NCBI GenBank assembly: GCA_944472135.2
Contig: OX235263.1
Coordinates: 90,428,721 to 90,492,720, forward strand
Reading direction: 5' to 3'
From: Trichobilharzia regenti
Taxonomy: Eukaryota; Platyhelminthes; Trematoda; Strigeidida; Schistosomatidae
Length of the DNA: 64,000 bases
The first letter of the stretch is position 1. Each line of letters opens with the position of its first letter. The notes under the pieces were generated by a model. It had not been told where the DNA came from, did not search any database, and saw only the letters and a list, made by a program, of their open reading frames with translations. The position numbers and the translations under genes are program-made. Positions 9,848 to 20,341 of this stretch are shown one piece after another.

Positions 9848-11632
9848 TTAATAGCATTCAATTAGTAACTTGAAACTAGAAACGCCTTTATTCATGCAAG
9901 TCAATTTAACAATTACTCTCTCGTTTACACTTGGCTTATTCTCACTAAACTGAGAAATATCTTTCGTCTTTTCAAACGCACCAATACTATCATAGTCATT
10001 GCACAAGATACTTGAGTTGATGGGCATCTGTTTCATTGTGAATGAAAACACCAACGACGACTGATTGATATCAGTTGATGAAGTTAGCGGTGGATCAAAA
10101 GCTGTTGTTGATCGACTTTCAGAAATTTGTCTACCTGCAAGACCACCACCACTGCTGTCTTTTACTATCAGCTCAGGTTTAGCACTAGCATCTGATGATA
10201 GGTGGGCTACATGCTGATCACTCACACTGACGGACTCACAAATATCCATAACTTCTGCAACTGCATCTGCATTTATTTCTACTTCACGTTCAAGTTGTAC
10301 AGAAACTTTGTTCAACTTAGCAGTAGTAGGCATATCCCTCATCTCATCATGATCAACCAAAGACAACTGTGAAGTATCATGATCATTATCACGAATATTC
10401 ACTTTATCGTCAACTTTATCATTTTCAAACTCTTTAATAACAGAAGTAGACAATTTTGGTTCCTCCTCACAAATCCTAGATGGTCTTATAACTTCATTCT
10501 GACTAGTTATACTTTGTAAACTTGTAGGGTCAGAACTGCACTCTGAAGCAGTAACTCTATTCTGTGACACTCTATTCAACAATGGCCTACCAGTTGCAAC
10601 TACAGACTTCTTGACCACACCGTTATCATCACACAATTCGGAGTCAGACCTGGAGTTTACATTTAGCTTATCACTGAACTTGCTCACTGGTTCACAGTTC
10701 ACTTCTGTATGCACTTCTTGCAAACGTGTGAAACACAAGCGTGTTTGTCTTGCATCTTGCAACTTATCTGTTGAGGATGTACTACGAAACCTGTTGCACT
10801 CACTAAGTTTATATGCATTACTAGACATCATGGAGCCTTCTCGATATCCACCTCTCTGAGGCTTATTCGTCATCAATGAGTGCGTTTTACACTCAGACTG
10901 CTCTATTCTAGGGGTGAGATCTAATAGACTGGAAAACTTGCTCATAGATTGATTAACACTAGTATTTACCAGTTTCAGGATATCATCAAACCTTGGCTCG
11001 ATACCCTCATCCTCCATACGGGAGCTTATCTTCACCCACTTCCTTTGCAGTCGAGTAGGTAGACGTCTTGCTATTACTTCTAGTATAAAACTCGAGTTGA
11101 GGTCACTCATGCGATTCATCGAAATCATTCCATTCTTGTAAATTAGCAAATTATCTAAAAACTCAGTGAGTGCCTGGGAGTCATCCTGTAATTGACCACC
11201 ATTACCCTTAACAACCTCGAATAATTTCCCTGCAATCATCGTAGGTCTTCCAAACCTTTGACGTAATATGCTCATAGCCTCATCGTAGCCCTCTTTTGGC
11301 TTCATAAACTTACAGCACTGTATAGCTCTTGCAGCATCTCCAGTGCAATATCTCATCAAATACATTAACTTCGATTCATCATTTAATAAAAAACCACTCA
11401 ACATGATCTCAAACTCCTTAACAAACTGTAAATAATCAGCCGGGTTTCCATCAAAACACCGTGGTTCAAATTTAGGGAGTTTGATGTTCCTATTATCCCT
11501 GAACGGCGAAACAGTAACATCAACCATGTCATGCTTAACATCAGACACATCGTTACAATTAACAGACAAGTCACAATGACTTACTTTCCTGTTTGCATCC
11601 AAGACACTCTGTCCCTTCTTTGACCCAGGCAT
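9848..11632 (-). CDS. Gag-like protein, BEL/Pao type (copy 3, 594 aa)
   Basis: The encoded protein is identical to copy 2 over all 594 residues, including the early TAA stop, and the surrounding 2503-base unit appears identical. This implies very recent tandem duplication, or an assembly duplication. Domain content is as in copy 1: Pao/BEL gag fold in the first third, low-complexity remainder, no enzymatic domains. The polypurine-tract region is missing, as in copy 2. Confidence 0.82.
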   Translation of the reverse strand: MPGSKKGQSVLDANRKVSHCDLSVNCNDVSDVKHDMVDVTVSPFRDNRNIKLPKFEPRCFDGNPADYLQFVKEFEIMLSGFLLNDESKLMYLMRYCTGDAARAIQCCKFMKPKEGYDEAMSILRQRFGRPTMIAGKLFEVVKGNGGQLQDDSQALTEFLDNLLIYKNGMISMNRMSDLNSSFILEVIARRLPTRLQRKWVKISSRMEDEGIEPRFDDILKLVNTSVNQSMSKFSSLLDLTPRIEQSECKTHSLMTNKPQRGGYREGSMMSSNAYKLSECNRFRSTSSTDKLQDARQTRLCFTRLQEVHTEVNCEPVSKFSDKLNVNSRSDSELCDDNGVVKKSVVATGRPLLNRVSQNRVTASECSSDPTSLQSITSQNEVIRPSRICEEEPKLSTSVIKEFENDKVDDKVNIRDNDHDTSQLSLVDHDEMRDMPTTAKLNKVSVQLEREVEINADAVAEVMDICESVSVSDQHVAHLSSDASAKPELIVKDSSGGGLAGRQISESRSTTAFDPPLTSSTDINQSSLVFSFTMKQMPINSSILCNDYDSIGAFEKTKDISQFSENKPSVNERVIVKLTCMNKGVSSFKLLIECY

Positions 11633-11775
11633 TGTTGAACTTGACCCAATTCCAAAAACGTTCCAGATATTGCTTGTTCAAAGAGGACTTGACCGGCACC
11701 AGGAAAATGAACGGCAACTATCCAAACTTTCACCAACTGTTTGAATCCGCCAGATCTGTTTCTATCGTCAGAAAC

Positions 11776-12133
11776 TGTCAATCACGTCTCATAAACCGTT
11801 AATGCCCAGCTCTCGCTACGCTCGGGCCCACGCTGTTCCTTTGAGTTTTCAGAAACGCTTAGTAATAACGGACGAAAAAACCAAAACACCGATTGGCCGC
11901 TTGTTATTTCTTTATTGTTACACCAACATATAAAAAGAATAACTGAACTAAGGTCTGAAAACAAATATTACAATAATAAATCATTGTATTACTTCTGACG
12001 ATGTTTCACTCTTCTTTCTGAACAGCGACCGATGAGACGATGACTGTTGTATTGATGCCTCCGCGAAAATTGGTGAAGTTGATTTTGAGCAAACAACCAA
12101 GAATTGATCGTTAAATCTTCAACTCCATTGACA
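11776..12133 (-). repeat. LTR (5' outer LTR of array)
   Basis: 358 bases. Immediately followed in plus coordinates by GTTGA (12134-12138), the right target-site duplication of the array. It mixes inner-type (GGTGAAG) and outer-type (CAACCAAG) variants and has a private change (GTTAAATC), consistent with recombination among array LTRs. Confidence 0.9.
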
Positions 12134-12138
12134 GTTGA

Positions 12139-13830
12139 TACTGACAGCATTCCTGAGTGTTAGAGTTTGTTCTTGACCACACGAGGCGATTACTGGTATT
12201 TTTATTTGCAGCACACACATCAAGGTAAGTCAACGAGTGTTAATGTTCAAATAAATTTCCACGACACGTTCATGTAACAAACGGACAATGGAAACTGGTA
12301 GAAACATCATTATTGTTGTATAATGAAAGGGAATTCATATGTCCTTCATTTGTAGTAAAGAATTCCTTTTCCTAGCCAAGTGTTCCGCATAGTTTTGTCA
12401 CAGTTGGCCACGCAGCTGGCTAATTTCGCCACAGGAAAGTGAATTTGTGGTGAACAAGATGCTCGCGGTGATTTACTGGGTATATTCTGCCTGCCTCACC
12501 TTTTTTAGAGTGTCCAACAAACGAAGCAGTTAATTCATAGCAAAGTGATTTATGGACGAGAAGATGATGGAATCACGACCGTGTAAAAAACTGCTGGATT
12601 GTTGCACTACCAGACATATGTACCGGACGTCTTTCAATGAGTTTGAGCATATTTGAAAAGAAGCTAAGGGACGTAACTTAGTTAGTTATCGCTTATTGTT
12701 TCTCACCTACTACATCTAAAAGGAATGATGTTTAGGAAACTCCAAAAACTCCATTCAGAGAAGTTACCGGGATGCGACTGTATAAAGTCAAGGATTCCCA
12801 AAATGTAAGGTGCAACTCAACTTCCGCGTGCCGCTAATCCGCTTTTTCTAGATGATTAGTAGCTATATCACATTTAAAGAAATATCACAAGAACCCTAAG
12901 TGTCACAGGCCAGTCAAACTATTGCCACCAGCATCTAGGACAGCGGTCAGCTTGTTTGACTATCATATTAGAGGGTAAGTAATACACTTTTTTGAAAATT
13001 AACCCGCTTGTTTGTTTCCTGTTTTAAGCAGGGCGACAGTGACCGGGAAGTATGTGTTCTGCTCTGGAATCTCCTAAGTTTCAGTAACTTCCAGAGGTAT
13101 TGGGAGGAGTGTCACAAAGGGTCAAGAAGCTATTGCAAGCTACTGTGTCTCTGGACGATACGAAACTGCCAAATGTTAACGGACAAAGTGAATAAGGAAT
13201 TATTGAAAGCCATAATTTGAAAACAACTGCAAACTCCGATACAGTCGCAGCCTTTGCTTTTCGAGCGGAATGGGCACTTCGAATGTCTTTCTGACCATCA
13301 TACGGCTCAGCGTTCCGTACAAAACATTTGTTGGGCCTCATCCGAACCAATTCGTAGGTGCGTTGAGTTCATGATTCAATAAAGAGGCAGGGAGGGCAGG
13401 AACCAAATGGGTCATTCGTAATCCACACATTTCTCATGATAAGAGGATGGGGCATTTAAATCACTCCATTATCATACTGAAGAATAGATGATTTGGTTTC
13501 AGCATACCGTATATTAAATTGTGATTAAGGTATTGAACTTTCGGCCAAAGGCATGACTCACCAGTAAATCAACCTGTTTTCCTCTCAAAGTCGTACTGAA
13601 CTGCAAAGAAGAGAGAAATGCTATTTTAGGCAACTCTCAAACTCCTAAAGGATCAGACGTACATGTCCTTGCTAACAAATGCCCAGCAGACCGCATCAAA
13701 AGACAGTCTGCAGCTCTACAGTTAAGCGAACGACGCCGAAAAGGGTTGTCAAAGTTTTATATCTGATGATCCTGAAACCTCTGTGAGTAGGTCGCGGAAG
13801 CAGCAAAATGTAATGGCTGCTTCCCCACAA
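12139..13830. other. Unrecognised sequence, possibly 5' part of a decayed LINE
   Basis: No gene is supported. Short frames near 13008-13220 have no family resemblance. The stretch leads into the endonuclease part of the CR1-like LINE that becomes recognisable near 13.85 kb, so some of it may be that element's 5' UTR or ORF1, but I cannot place the boundary. Confidence 0.4.
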
Positions 13831-14502
13831 ACGCCCGCAACATGTAGCGCAAATTGACTGAGGTGGGTAATATGATAGGCTTCAGAAATCCGGATGTAAT
13901 TATCATCACACACACCCGATGTCACTGATAACGAAGTCGACCTGCCAAACTCCGAAATGCAAAGGGTGGACCGACTAAGCCGCAAGGTGATGGCGTAGTC
14001 ATCTACTTCAAGAAATCCTTAGCCATCCGTGAATCGAAGCACTCGCTCACGAAAGTGAATCATTCGAACTTGTACGCTTCAGACTTAAATGCATAGGCCA
14101 TGATAATGAAGTCAGTGCCACATACAGCAGTCCTCACTGCAGTGCAGACGATTACCCAATATAGAAACAAGGCTCCTGGACATCGAAATGTTGAAGTTAG
14201 CGACTTCAAGCCCTAACAGTAGACGGCGCAAGCCTCACAATGACATGTTTAAACAACTTTTTTGATCATAAGCTGCTGGAATCTAGCATTCCGGTAGCTT
14301 TAGTTCAAATTTTCATTAGGCCCATGCGCCATGACTGACAGCACTCCCCTTCAACTGTGGACCTAGTGTTTTCCCTTGGTGAGGATGTGGATGTCATTCA
14401 ACATCTTCTTCCTTTATGAAGAAGTCATCACGCTGTGCTCACTTTCAAGTTCGCAGTATCATGAGCCAAAACCCCAGCTCGACCACTTTATTGAAAAGCT
14501 GA

Positions 14503-14861
14503 TGTCAACCACATCTCTTAAACCGCCAATGCCCAGCTCTTGCTACGCTGGGACTCACGCTGTTCCTTGAAGTTTCTCAGACACGCTTAGTAATAACGGA
14601 CGCAAAACCAAAACACCGATTGGCTACTCGAGAATTCTTTATTGTAACACCAACATATAAACAATGTTACAACTAAGGTCTGTGAACAAATATTACAATA
14701 ATAAATCACAATATTACTTCTGACGGTTGTCTCCTGACTTCTTTCTAAACAGCGACAGATGAGACCGTGACTGGAGTATCGATGTCTCCGCGAAAATATA
14801 GGGAAGTTGGTTTTGAGCAAACAACCATGAATTGATCGTTCAATCTTCACCTACATTGACA
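14503..14861 (-). mobile_element. Diverged solo LTR inside the CR1-like LINE
   Basis: Related to the array LTRs but older, with many substitutions (for example the CTCTTGCTACGCT segment). TG...CA ends are kept and it is flanked by GCTGA on both sides (14498-14502 and 14862-14866), a 5-base target-site duplication. The LINE reading frame resumes on the far side (ADINAIVSAANSVKW). Confidence 0.88.
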
Positions 14862-15005
14862 GCTGATATAAATGCTATCGTCTCAGCCGCCAACTCAGTG
14901 AAATGGTGCACAAACCCAGAGTCCCAAGTAGAAGCCACATGGAACCATTTTAAATAACTACTTCACTTGAGACCCTAGAGATCACGAAATTATACGGAAC
15001 AGCCA

Positions 15006-15208
15006 GTGCGTCGGTGGCACAGTGGTTAGGACTCTCGCCGACCATGCACATGGTCCGGGGTTCGAGCCCGCACCGACGCACACCTGATATCTATGGTCGG
15101 CCTGCAAAATTTGGGCTACCGATATCCATGCTGAAAATTCCATACTTGTACCGAAAATACAGTGTGGAATCAAGCTGTAAATCAAAAAAAAAAATCAAAA
15201 AAAAATAG
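15006..15208 (+). mobile_element. tRNA-derived SINE (SINE-B)
   Basis: The head folds like a tRNA, with a GTCGGTG ... CACCGAC acceptor stem. It has an A box (TGGCACAGTGG) and a B box (GGTTCGAGCCC), the internal promoter of RNA polymerase III. A unique body follows and the element ends in A-rich (AAAATC)-type sequence. Imperfect direct repeats near ATTA..ACGGAA lie on both sides (about 14990 and 15215), suggesting a target-site duplication. Two further copies are at 53754-53957 and 55579-55770. Its 3' end resembles that of LINE-2. Confidence 0.85.
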
Positions 15209-15479
15209 AGCTATTACGGAAAACCGCCAAACGAGGATGAAGTTAGAAATTCATCTGTCTCCAAATGCAACGGCACAACATTAGAAAATTTTCCTGTACA
15301 TGAACTTCAGGAATAGGACATCCAGTGGTGCTTTAAACCTGACTATTGAAAGTGACACAATCGAAGAAGATCGAGAAAAAGCAGAGGTAATGACAAACTA
15401 TCTCTCCGAGGTCACGCGTGAATAGTCGCTCTTCAGAGGATCAGCTCCGGCTGCACCAGAGTAACACGGATAGACTCCG

Positions 15480-16140
15480 TTAATATCGATCAAAACACCG
15501 TGCTCAACTGCCTAATGAAACTAGATGCATGGAGATCAATGGGTCCTGATAATCTTCATCCGAGGCTTCTTAAGGAGCTATCAGCTCACATAGCCAACCC
15601 ACTGACCACGATCTTCCAGGCATCTCTACTAAATGGAGTGTTACTTCGTGGCAAGAAAGACTATATAGTAACCCTCATCCACAAAAGGGGATCAAGACAA
15701 TGCCCTTCAAACTACAGACTTATAAGTTTCTCCGGCAATCTTATAAAGACACTGGAAAGAATCATTAAGAAAAGTACCATGGCATGTCTGGAAAACAACA
15801 ATTTGTTATCCGGAGCACAGCATAGCCCCGAAGAAACCTCTCATGCCTGTCAAATCTTCTCATTGTGGGAGAAAGCCGAGTCAAATCAAGAGTCAACAGA
15901 AGACCTGTTGTCGTCGTCTTCGTATACTTCAGCCAAGCTTTCGATAAAGTTTCCCACAAAAGACTACTCATGAAGTTGGAAAGTCTTGGTATCGCAGGCA
16001 GGTTACTAAAATGGATTAGGAAATTCCTCATAGATAGGAGGCAGAGGATGAGGATCAACTAGAAACTCACCTCCTGGACAGCAGTGCGTATTGGAATGCC
16101 ACAAGGTACGGTACTCAGGCATCTCCTATTTAATTTGTAC
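15480..16140 (+). pseudogene. CR1-like LINE reverse transcriptase, broken
   Basis: Reverse-transcriptase fragment with the GPDN block, a fingers region, the FSQAFDKVSHKRLL catalytic-loop region (first catalytic Asp retained in AFD) and PQGT. It needs at least two frame changes (near 15.79 and 15.87 kb) and is cut off at about 16143 by the LINE-2 insertion. It would have carried out target-primed reverse transcription in the intact element. Confidence 0.8.
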
Positions 16141-16142
16141 AT

Positions 16143-19100
16143 CAATGAGTTTTTAATTTTTTTTAATTATAACAGCTTTATTCCAAACGGTATTTGTGGT
16201 ACAGGTATGGAATTTTCAGCGTGCATTACAATATATTGCATCTAATTACCTCATAAATTATATAAGATTTTTAAAAATCAAAAATCAATAAATAAAAACC
16301 AACGCCAAAAAAATAAAAGATAAATAAAAATGAAAAAACAGCGTAGAGTTTACATTTCAAAGAATGTACCACAGGATATAAAATATAAAGTTGGCGTGTG
16401 ATAGAAGATGAGAACAACAGTGTAATAGTAACGAGGAAAGGAAAACAAAAGCTAATGGGACTATTTGTTAGAGTGCCGCAGTAAGTTTATCGTGTCATAC
16501 CTAACGGATTTCTCATCACATAACCACTGTTCCAGATATGGTTTTGTGGAGTTTTTGTACTTGGTAGTCCTAGCATATAGCCTCCTATAGCTGCTCCTAG
16601 TTCTACCAGATGAAAAGCAAGGAGAGAGCTGCGTATAGAGAGGATGCTTGGGGTCTGACAATATTGTATTCGCTAGTTTCTTACATGACATTATATGTCT
16701 GTCCACAATAGTGTTAACCAGTTGGTTTAACGATATCCCACTTGCCCTACTAGCGGCTTTTAGTGCCCTTCTCAGCAAAGCAAAGTCTTTCTTAAGTAGT
16801 CCAGAAAAGATGAATGGGGAACAATAAAGAGGGATGAGTAGAATACAAGAATTGACAAACTGAGAAAGCAAAGACTGCTTTATACTAGAGTGCCTTAACT
16901 TCCTAACGTAGAAGGTTAAGCGAAGCATCTTTCTAGTAACTAGCAAGATGTAGGAGGACCAGGAAAGATTGGAGGAAATACTCAGTCCAAAGTACTTGAC
17001 ATTAGATGTATTTTCAACATCTGTGCCGTCAATGATAGTGGGGCCACGTGAGCTAACCAGTTGCTGTAGGTCACATTTACGTCTGAAACTGAAATTGACT
17101 ACCTGACATTTAGCCGGATTAAGCTTAAGACCGTTTGAAGAGGACCACTGACTAACTCTGACTGAGAGTTGACAGGCATAGAAACAGAGAGATCATCAGC
17201 ATATTTAACAAAAGCGGCTTCATCAGAATGGGGCAAGTAATGTAAGAAAAAAGAAAACAGAAAAGGAGAAAGAAGAGCACCTTGAGGAGCACCAGCTAAA
17301 GTAAGTGAGGTAGTGGAGGACTTTCCATTGTAGATGGTGTACTGCTTCCTATCAGAAAAATAGGAATGCAACCACTTATTTGTTCAGCTCTCAGCCTGTG
17401 TTGCAGCAAGCTTACTTAGCAAGAGAGACCTGGGAACAGAGTCAAATGCAGATGTGTAATCAAGGAAGGCACAGCTAACGTATTTAGCTCCTTTATCTAA
17501 ACTAGAGACTATACTATGATGTAGGACAACAGAGGCATCTAACGTACACCTACTATGTTTATAAGCAAACTGGTTGGGGTCGTTAAAAGGCTTTAAAGAG
17601 GGTTCAAGATTAAGTAAAATAAGTCTTTCCATAACTTTCAAATAAGGTGAAGTAATAGCAATGGGTCTAAACTTAACATTAGGTCCACTTGTTGATTTAG
17701 GCACTGGAACGATCTTGATATTTTTCCATGATTCAGGTATAATACTTTTGGAAAACGATTCGTTGAAAATGTCAGTTAATGGGGAACACAAGATGTCGGC
17801 ACACTTCTTAAGGATAACAGCAGGAACACCATCAGGACCGAGGGACTGAGTAGGCTTGAGAGATTGAAGACACTTGAGGACATCATTCGTGTTAAAGCAT
17901 GAGAAGCAGTCATTATTTACACTATTTGAGTTTGGTATCATGACATTTACTGGGATATACATAAAGGATTCATTAAGCATGTTAACATCTACAGAAATAT
18001 CATTCATCATTTGCTTACCACCTGTGATTTCCTTTAATAACTTCCACATATTTGATGGGGATTAACATGAAAGAAACTTCTGGTTATAGAGAGCATTCAA
18101 TCTTTGTAATTCAAGCTTAATCAAAGTGTTCATTCTCTTAACACCAGATTTGTTTTTCATTTTGAACAACCTTTCTTTTTCACGGCGGAGCTTTTTGAGT
18201 TGAGAAGAGGAGAAGCGATCGAATTTTAAGAAGATTGTCTCTTTTGGACAACAAACATCAAGACAGAAATTAAGATAATGTGTTATGTTGGTAATTGTGT
18301 TATCAAGAGCTTGGTCAGTAAATAAATCCCAGTCAGTGTCTTTTAACATGGACCTTAGATTCAGTATGTTGTCATGGGAATAACATCTATGTTGTGTTTT
18401 GTTTCCAAGGTGTGAGAACACCCTTTTGTGCTGCTTTCCATATACTTTGGGCAATATTCTTATGATACAGTGATCTGAATTTAGTAGTAGGGCTCTTTTA
18501 CGAGCTTCAAATATTCCTGTGTCATTTGTGAGCACAAGATCAAGAGTGTTATTCATTCTAGTTGTGAAGTTGACAATGTTACCATGTCCACGTGAAATTA
18601 GGAAGATGTGATCAATAGAATTAAAATCTCTAGTAACTCTAGATAAGGAATTTCCGAAGGAGGTGGCAGCAAGGGAGGTAAATTCATCCGCAAATAAAGA
18701 TAATTCTGTGGAGTTGCATCCAGGAGCAATATAAATGTTCGAGATGTAAATGTAGTTGTATTTTGACAAATGTTTAGGTCGACACTTAACGGTGAGACAG
18801 TCAATATTGTCACTGGGGAATTTGCAACATACATTGTTAGACGTACACCATTGTCAATTGATGAAAATGGCGACACTGCCACCGCGTTTCTTCCTGGAAC
18901 TACACCGATCTTGACGGTACAATATGAAGTCATTTAGATATACTAGATTGTCATCATATAGATCATGTAACCATGTTTCTTGAAGTGATATAATCCCAGT
19001 ATTACGATATATAATGGAAGACACCAGCGATTGAAGACAATTAATTTTAGCCAGTAGGGAGCGACAATTTGTACTCATAATTGCGGGAACAGTCATGAAT

Positions 19101-19340
19101 TGAATAGGGGTATTTTTTAATGCTCTCTGCCAGCCGGCATGATGCTTTTTCTTGTCTTTTTTATGGAGTTGCAGATCAGTAGGTTTTAAGGATATTAAGT
19201 ATTCACGAGAATAAATAATCCGATTAGAGGCCATATTTGAATAAGATTTATTGATTAAAAAATCAATTAGAAACGAGAAATTAGATGCAATATCATTTGT
19301 AATGTTTAAGGTAATTGGTAGCCCAAGATTTAAGCAGGCC
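16143..19340 (-). mobile_element. CR1-like LINE (LINE-2) inserted into the outer LINE
   Basis: Reads on the minus strand from a 5' end at 19340 (GGCCTGCTTAAATCTTGGG) to a poly(A)-like tail at about 16143-16160. The same 5' start is found in the fragment at 37025-38175, which supports the boundary. Coding pieces in order are endonuclease (NCRSLLAKINCLQSLVSS, LQETWLHD), RT (SLGPDGVPAVILKKCA, FLDYTSAFDSVPR, GAPQGALLSPFLFSFF, KYADDLSVSMP) and a C-terminal region (LVTRKMLRLTFYVRKL). The final roughly 60 bases resemble the tail of SINE-B. Confidence 0.85.
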
Positions 19341-19351
19341 ACAAGGGTCAT
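16461..19351 (-). pseudogene. LINE-2 endonuclease / reverse transcriptase, frameshifted
   Basis: One ancestral ORF split by frameshifts and stops into pieces: 18854-19351 (N-terminus and first part of an apurinic/apyrimidinic-type endonuclease), 18062-18769 (rest of endonuclease; DLVLTND and LLNSDHCIIRILP), 17384-18049 (RT fingers and palm, catalytic Asp in FLDYTSAFD), 17099-17371 (YADD catalytic motif) and 16461-16946 (C-terminus). All RT core motifs are visible and few breaks are needed, so the element is younger than the LINE it entered. The first few codons of the 18854-19351 frame lie in outer-LINE sequence. Confidence 0.82.
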
Positions 19352-20250
19352 CTCTGTCCACTGATTCGTCTATGGTCCTCTGTGCATGTGACTTAAAATT
19401 CTTGAAAGGGCTCAAGGGCGAAAGTGATATGCCCACGATGCAAGAAGACCTCAACAAATTTGCAGGATGGTCTAGAGAAGGGATGCTTCAAATCAATGTA
19501 GCGAAAAAAAAGTGAAGCCATGTACATCAGACACGCTAGCATCAGCTCCTACGAACTAGAGGGAGTAACACTCCCATCAGTTCAAACTCATTTGGATTTA
19601 CGTATCACAGTAAGCCAGGAATTAAATACTACAGCACACTGTCGCTCGGTGGCTGCACGTAGTTTCAGACCCTTATCGGCGAATTGCGGAGCCTTTACTA
19701 GAATCACCCGAGATACGTTCACTTCCTTATATACATCCATGGTGAGGTCAAGACTGAAAACTGCATCCAGGCAGCCAGTCCTTGTCTTAAAAGGGTTCAG
19801 AGGAAGGCAACACATGTGATTTTCAGCACGACTAATTTATCACACGAGGAAAGACTAGACAGTTTAAATCTCTTCTCCTTGCCATACCGTAGGCAGACAG
19901 GAGATTTAATCAGTGTTTAAAATTTTAAATAATGATTACGGACTTACCTATTCTCTGTTCTCCTTCCCTCCAAATCAGAACACCGTAGAGGATCTAGCAG
20001 GAGAGTTCAAAAGTTAAGAATAAATCATATTGTTGTTGAGTACTGATTCTCACACCGAGTCATAAACACTTGGTAACGACTCCCAGAAGAAGTGGTGTCT
20101 GCAACCTCAACTGATTCATTGGAGAAGGGTTTGGACAACCACAGAAATTTACTGGAAAAGGATTAACACAGGCTGCAAACATTCCATCTTCAACCATTAA
20201 ATCTGAAAGTCTGAGATTTGTGGGCTTTTCGAATCAAACGTTACTTCTTG
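19341..20250 (+). pseudogene. CR1-like LINE, C-terminal RT remnant
   Basis: Continues the outer LINE after the LINE-2 insertion: MQEDLNKFAGW (thumb region), TLPSVQTHLDLRITVSQEL (the YLG.T..DL-like block), TTAHCRSVAARSF, SLYTSMVRSRL and, in shifted frames, HEERLDSLNLFSLPYRRQTG and RLPEEVVSA. Stops interrupt every frame. Confidence 0.75.
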
Positions 20251-20341
20251 CCTTCTAGTTAGTAATGTACGTTTCTAGACGGCTTTTGGTAGTAAAATTA
20301 CTAAAACGATACTGTAGGCACTATCCTTGAAATTTCGGTAA

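Larger units (their letters stand above)
3173..12133 (-). mobile_element. Tandem array of gag-only BEL/Pao-type LTR retrotransposon
   Basis: Four LTRs of 358 bases start at 3173, 6770, 9273 and 11776, with three internal regions between them. Reading on the minus strand gives LTR-gag-LTR-gag-LTR-gag-LTR. The last three LTRs are spaced exactly 2503 bases apart. The whole array is flanked by GTTGA (3168-3172 and 12134-12138), so it occupies one integration site and probably grew in place by unequal recombination between LTRs. Each internal region encodes a gag-like protein with the DUF1759 fold typical of Pao/BEL elements; none contains protease, reverse transcriptase, RNase H or integrase. The element would therefore need enzymes from an autonomous relative. 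Confidence 0.88.
13830..20250 (+). mobile_element. Decayed CR1-like LINE with three nested insertions
   Basis: Translated pieces in order fit a CR1-like non-LTR retrotransposon. Endonuclease remnants lie near 13.86-14.06 kb (NPDVIIITHT; GDGVVIYFKKSLAIRESKHS). A linker (about 14.86-15.0 and 15.21-15.45 kb) is followed by reverse transcriptase at 15.48-16.13 kb (MGPDNLHPRLLKEL; QAFDKVSHKRLLMKLESLGI; MPQGTVLRHLLFNLYINEF). The RT end resumes at 19.34 kb (MQEDLNKFAGWSREGMLQIN), followed by TTAHCRSVAARSFRPL and the C-terminal RVQR...RLP.E motifs to about 20.2 kb. Several stops and frameshifts make it inactive. It is interrupted by a solo LTR (14503-14861), a SINE (15006-15208) and LINE-2 (about 16143-19340). 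Confidence 0.82.

Noticed and set aside
15014..15085. True tRNA gene at the head of SINE-B
   Set aside because: The tRNA-like fold has A and B boxes, but the sequence is followed by the same unique body and tail in three copies, so it is a SINE head.
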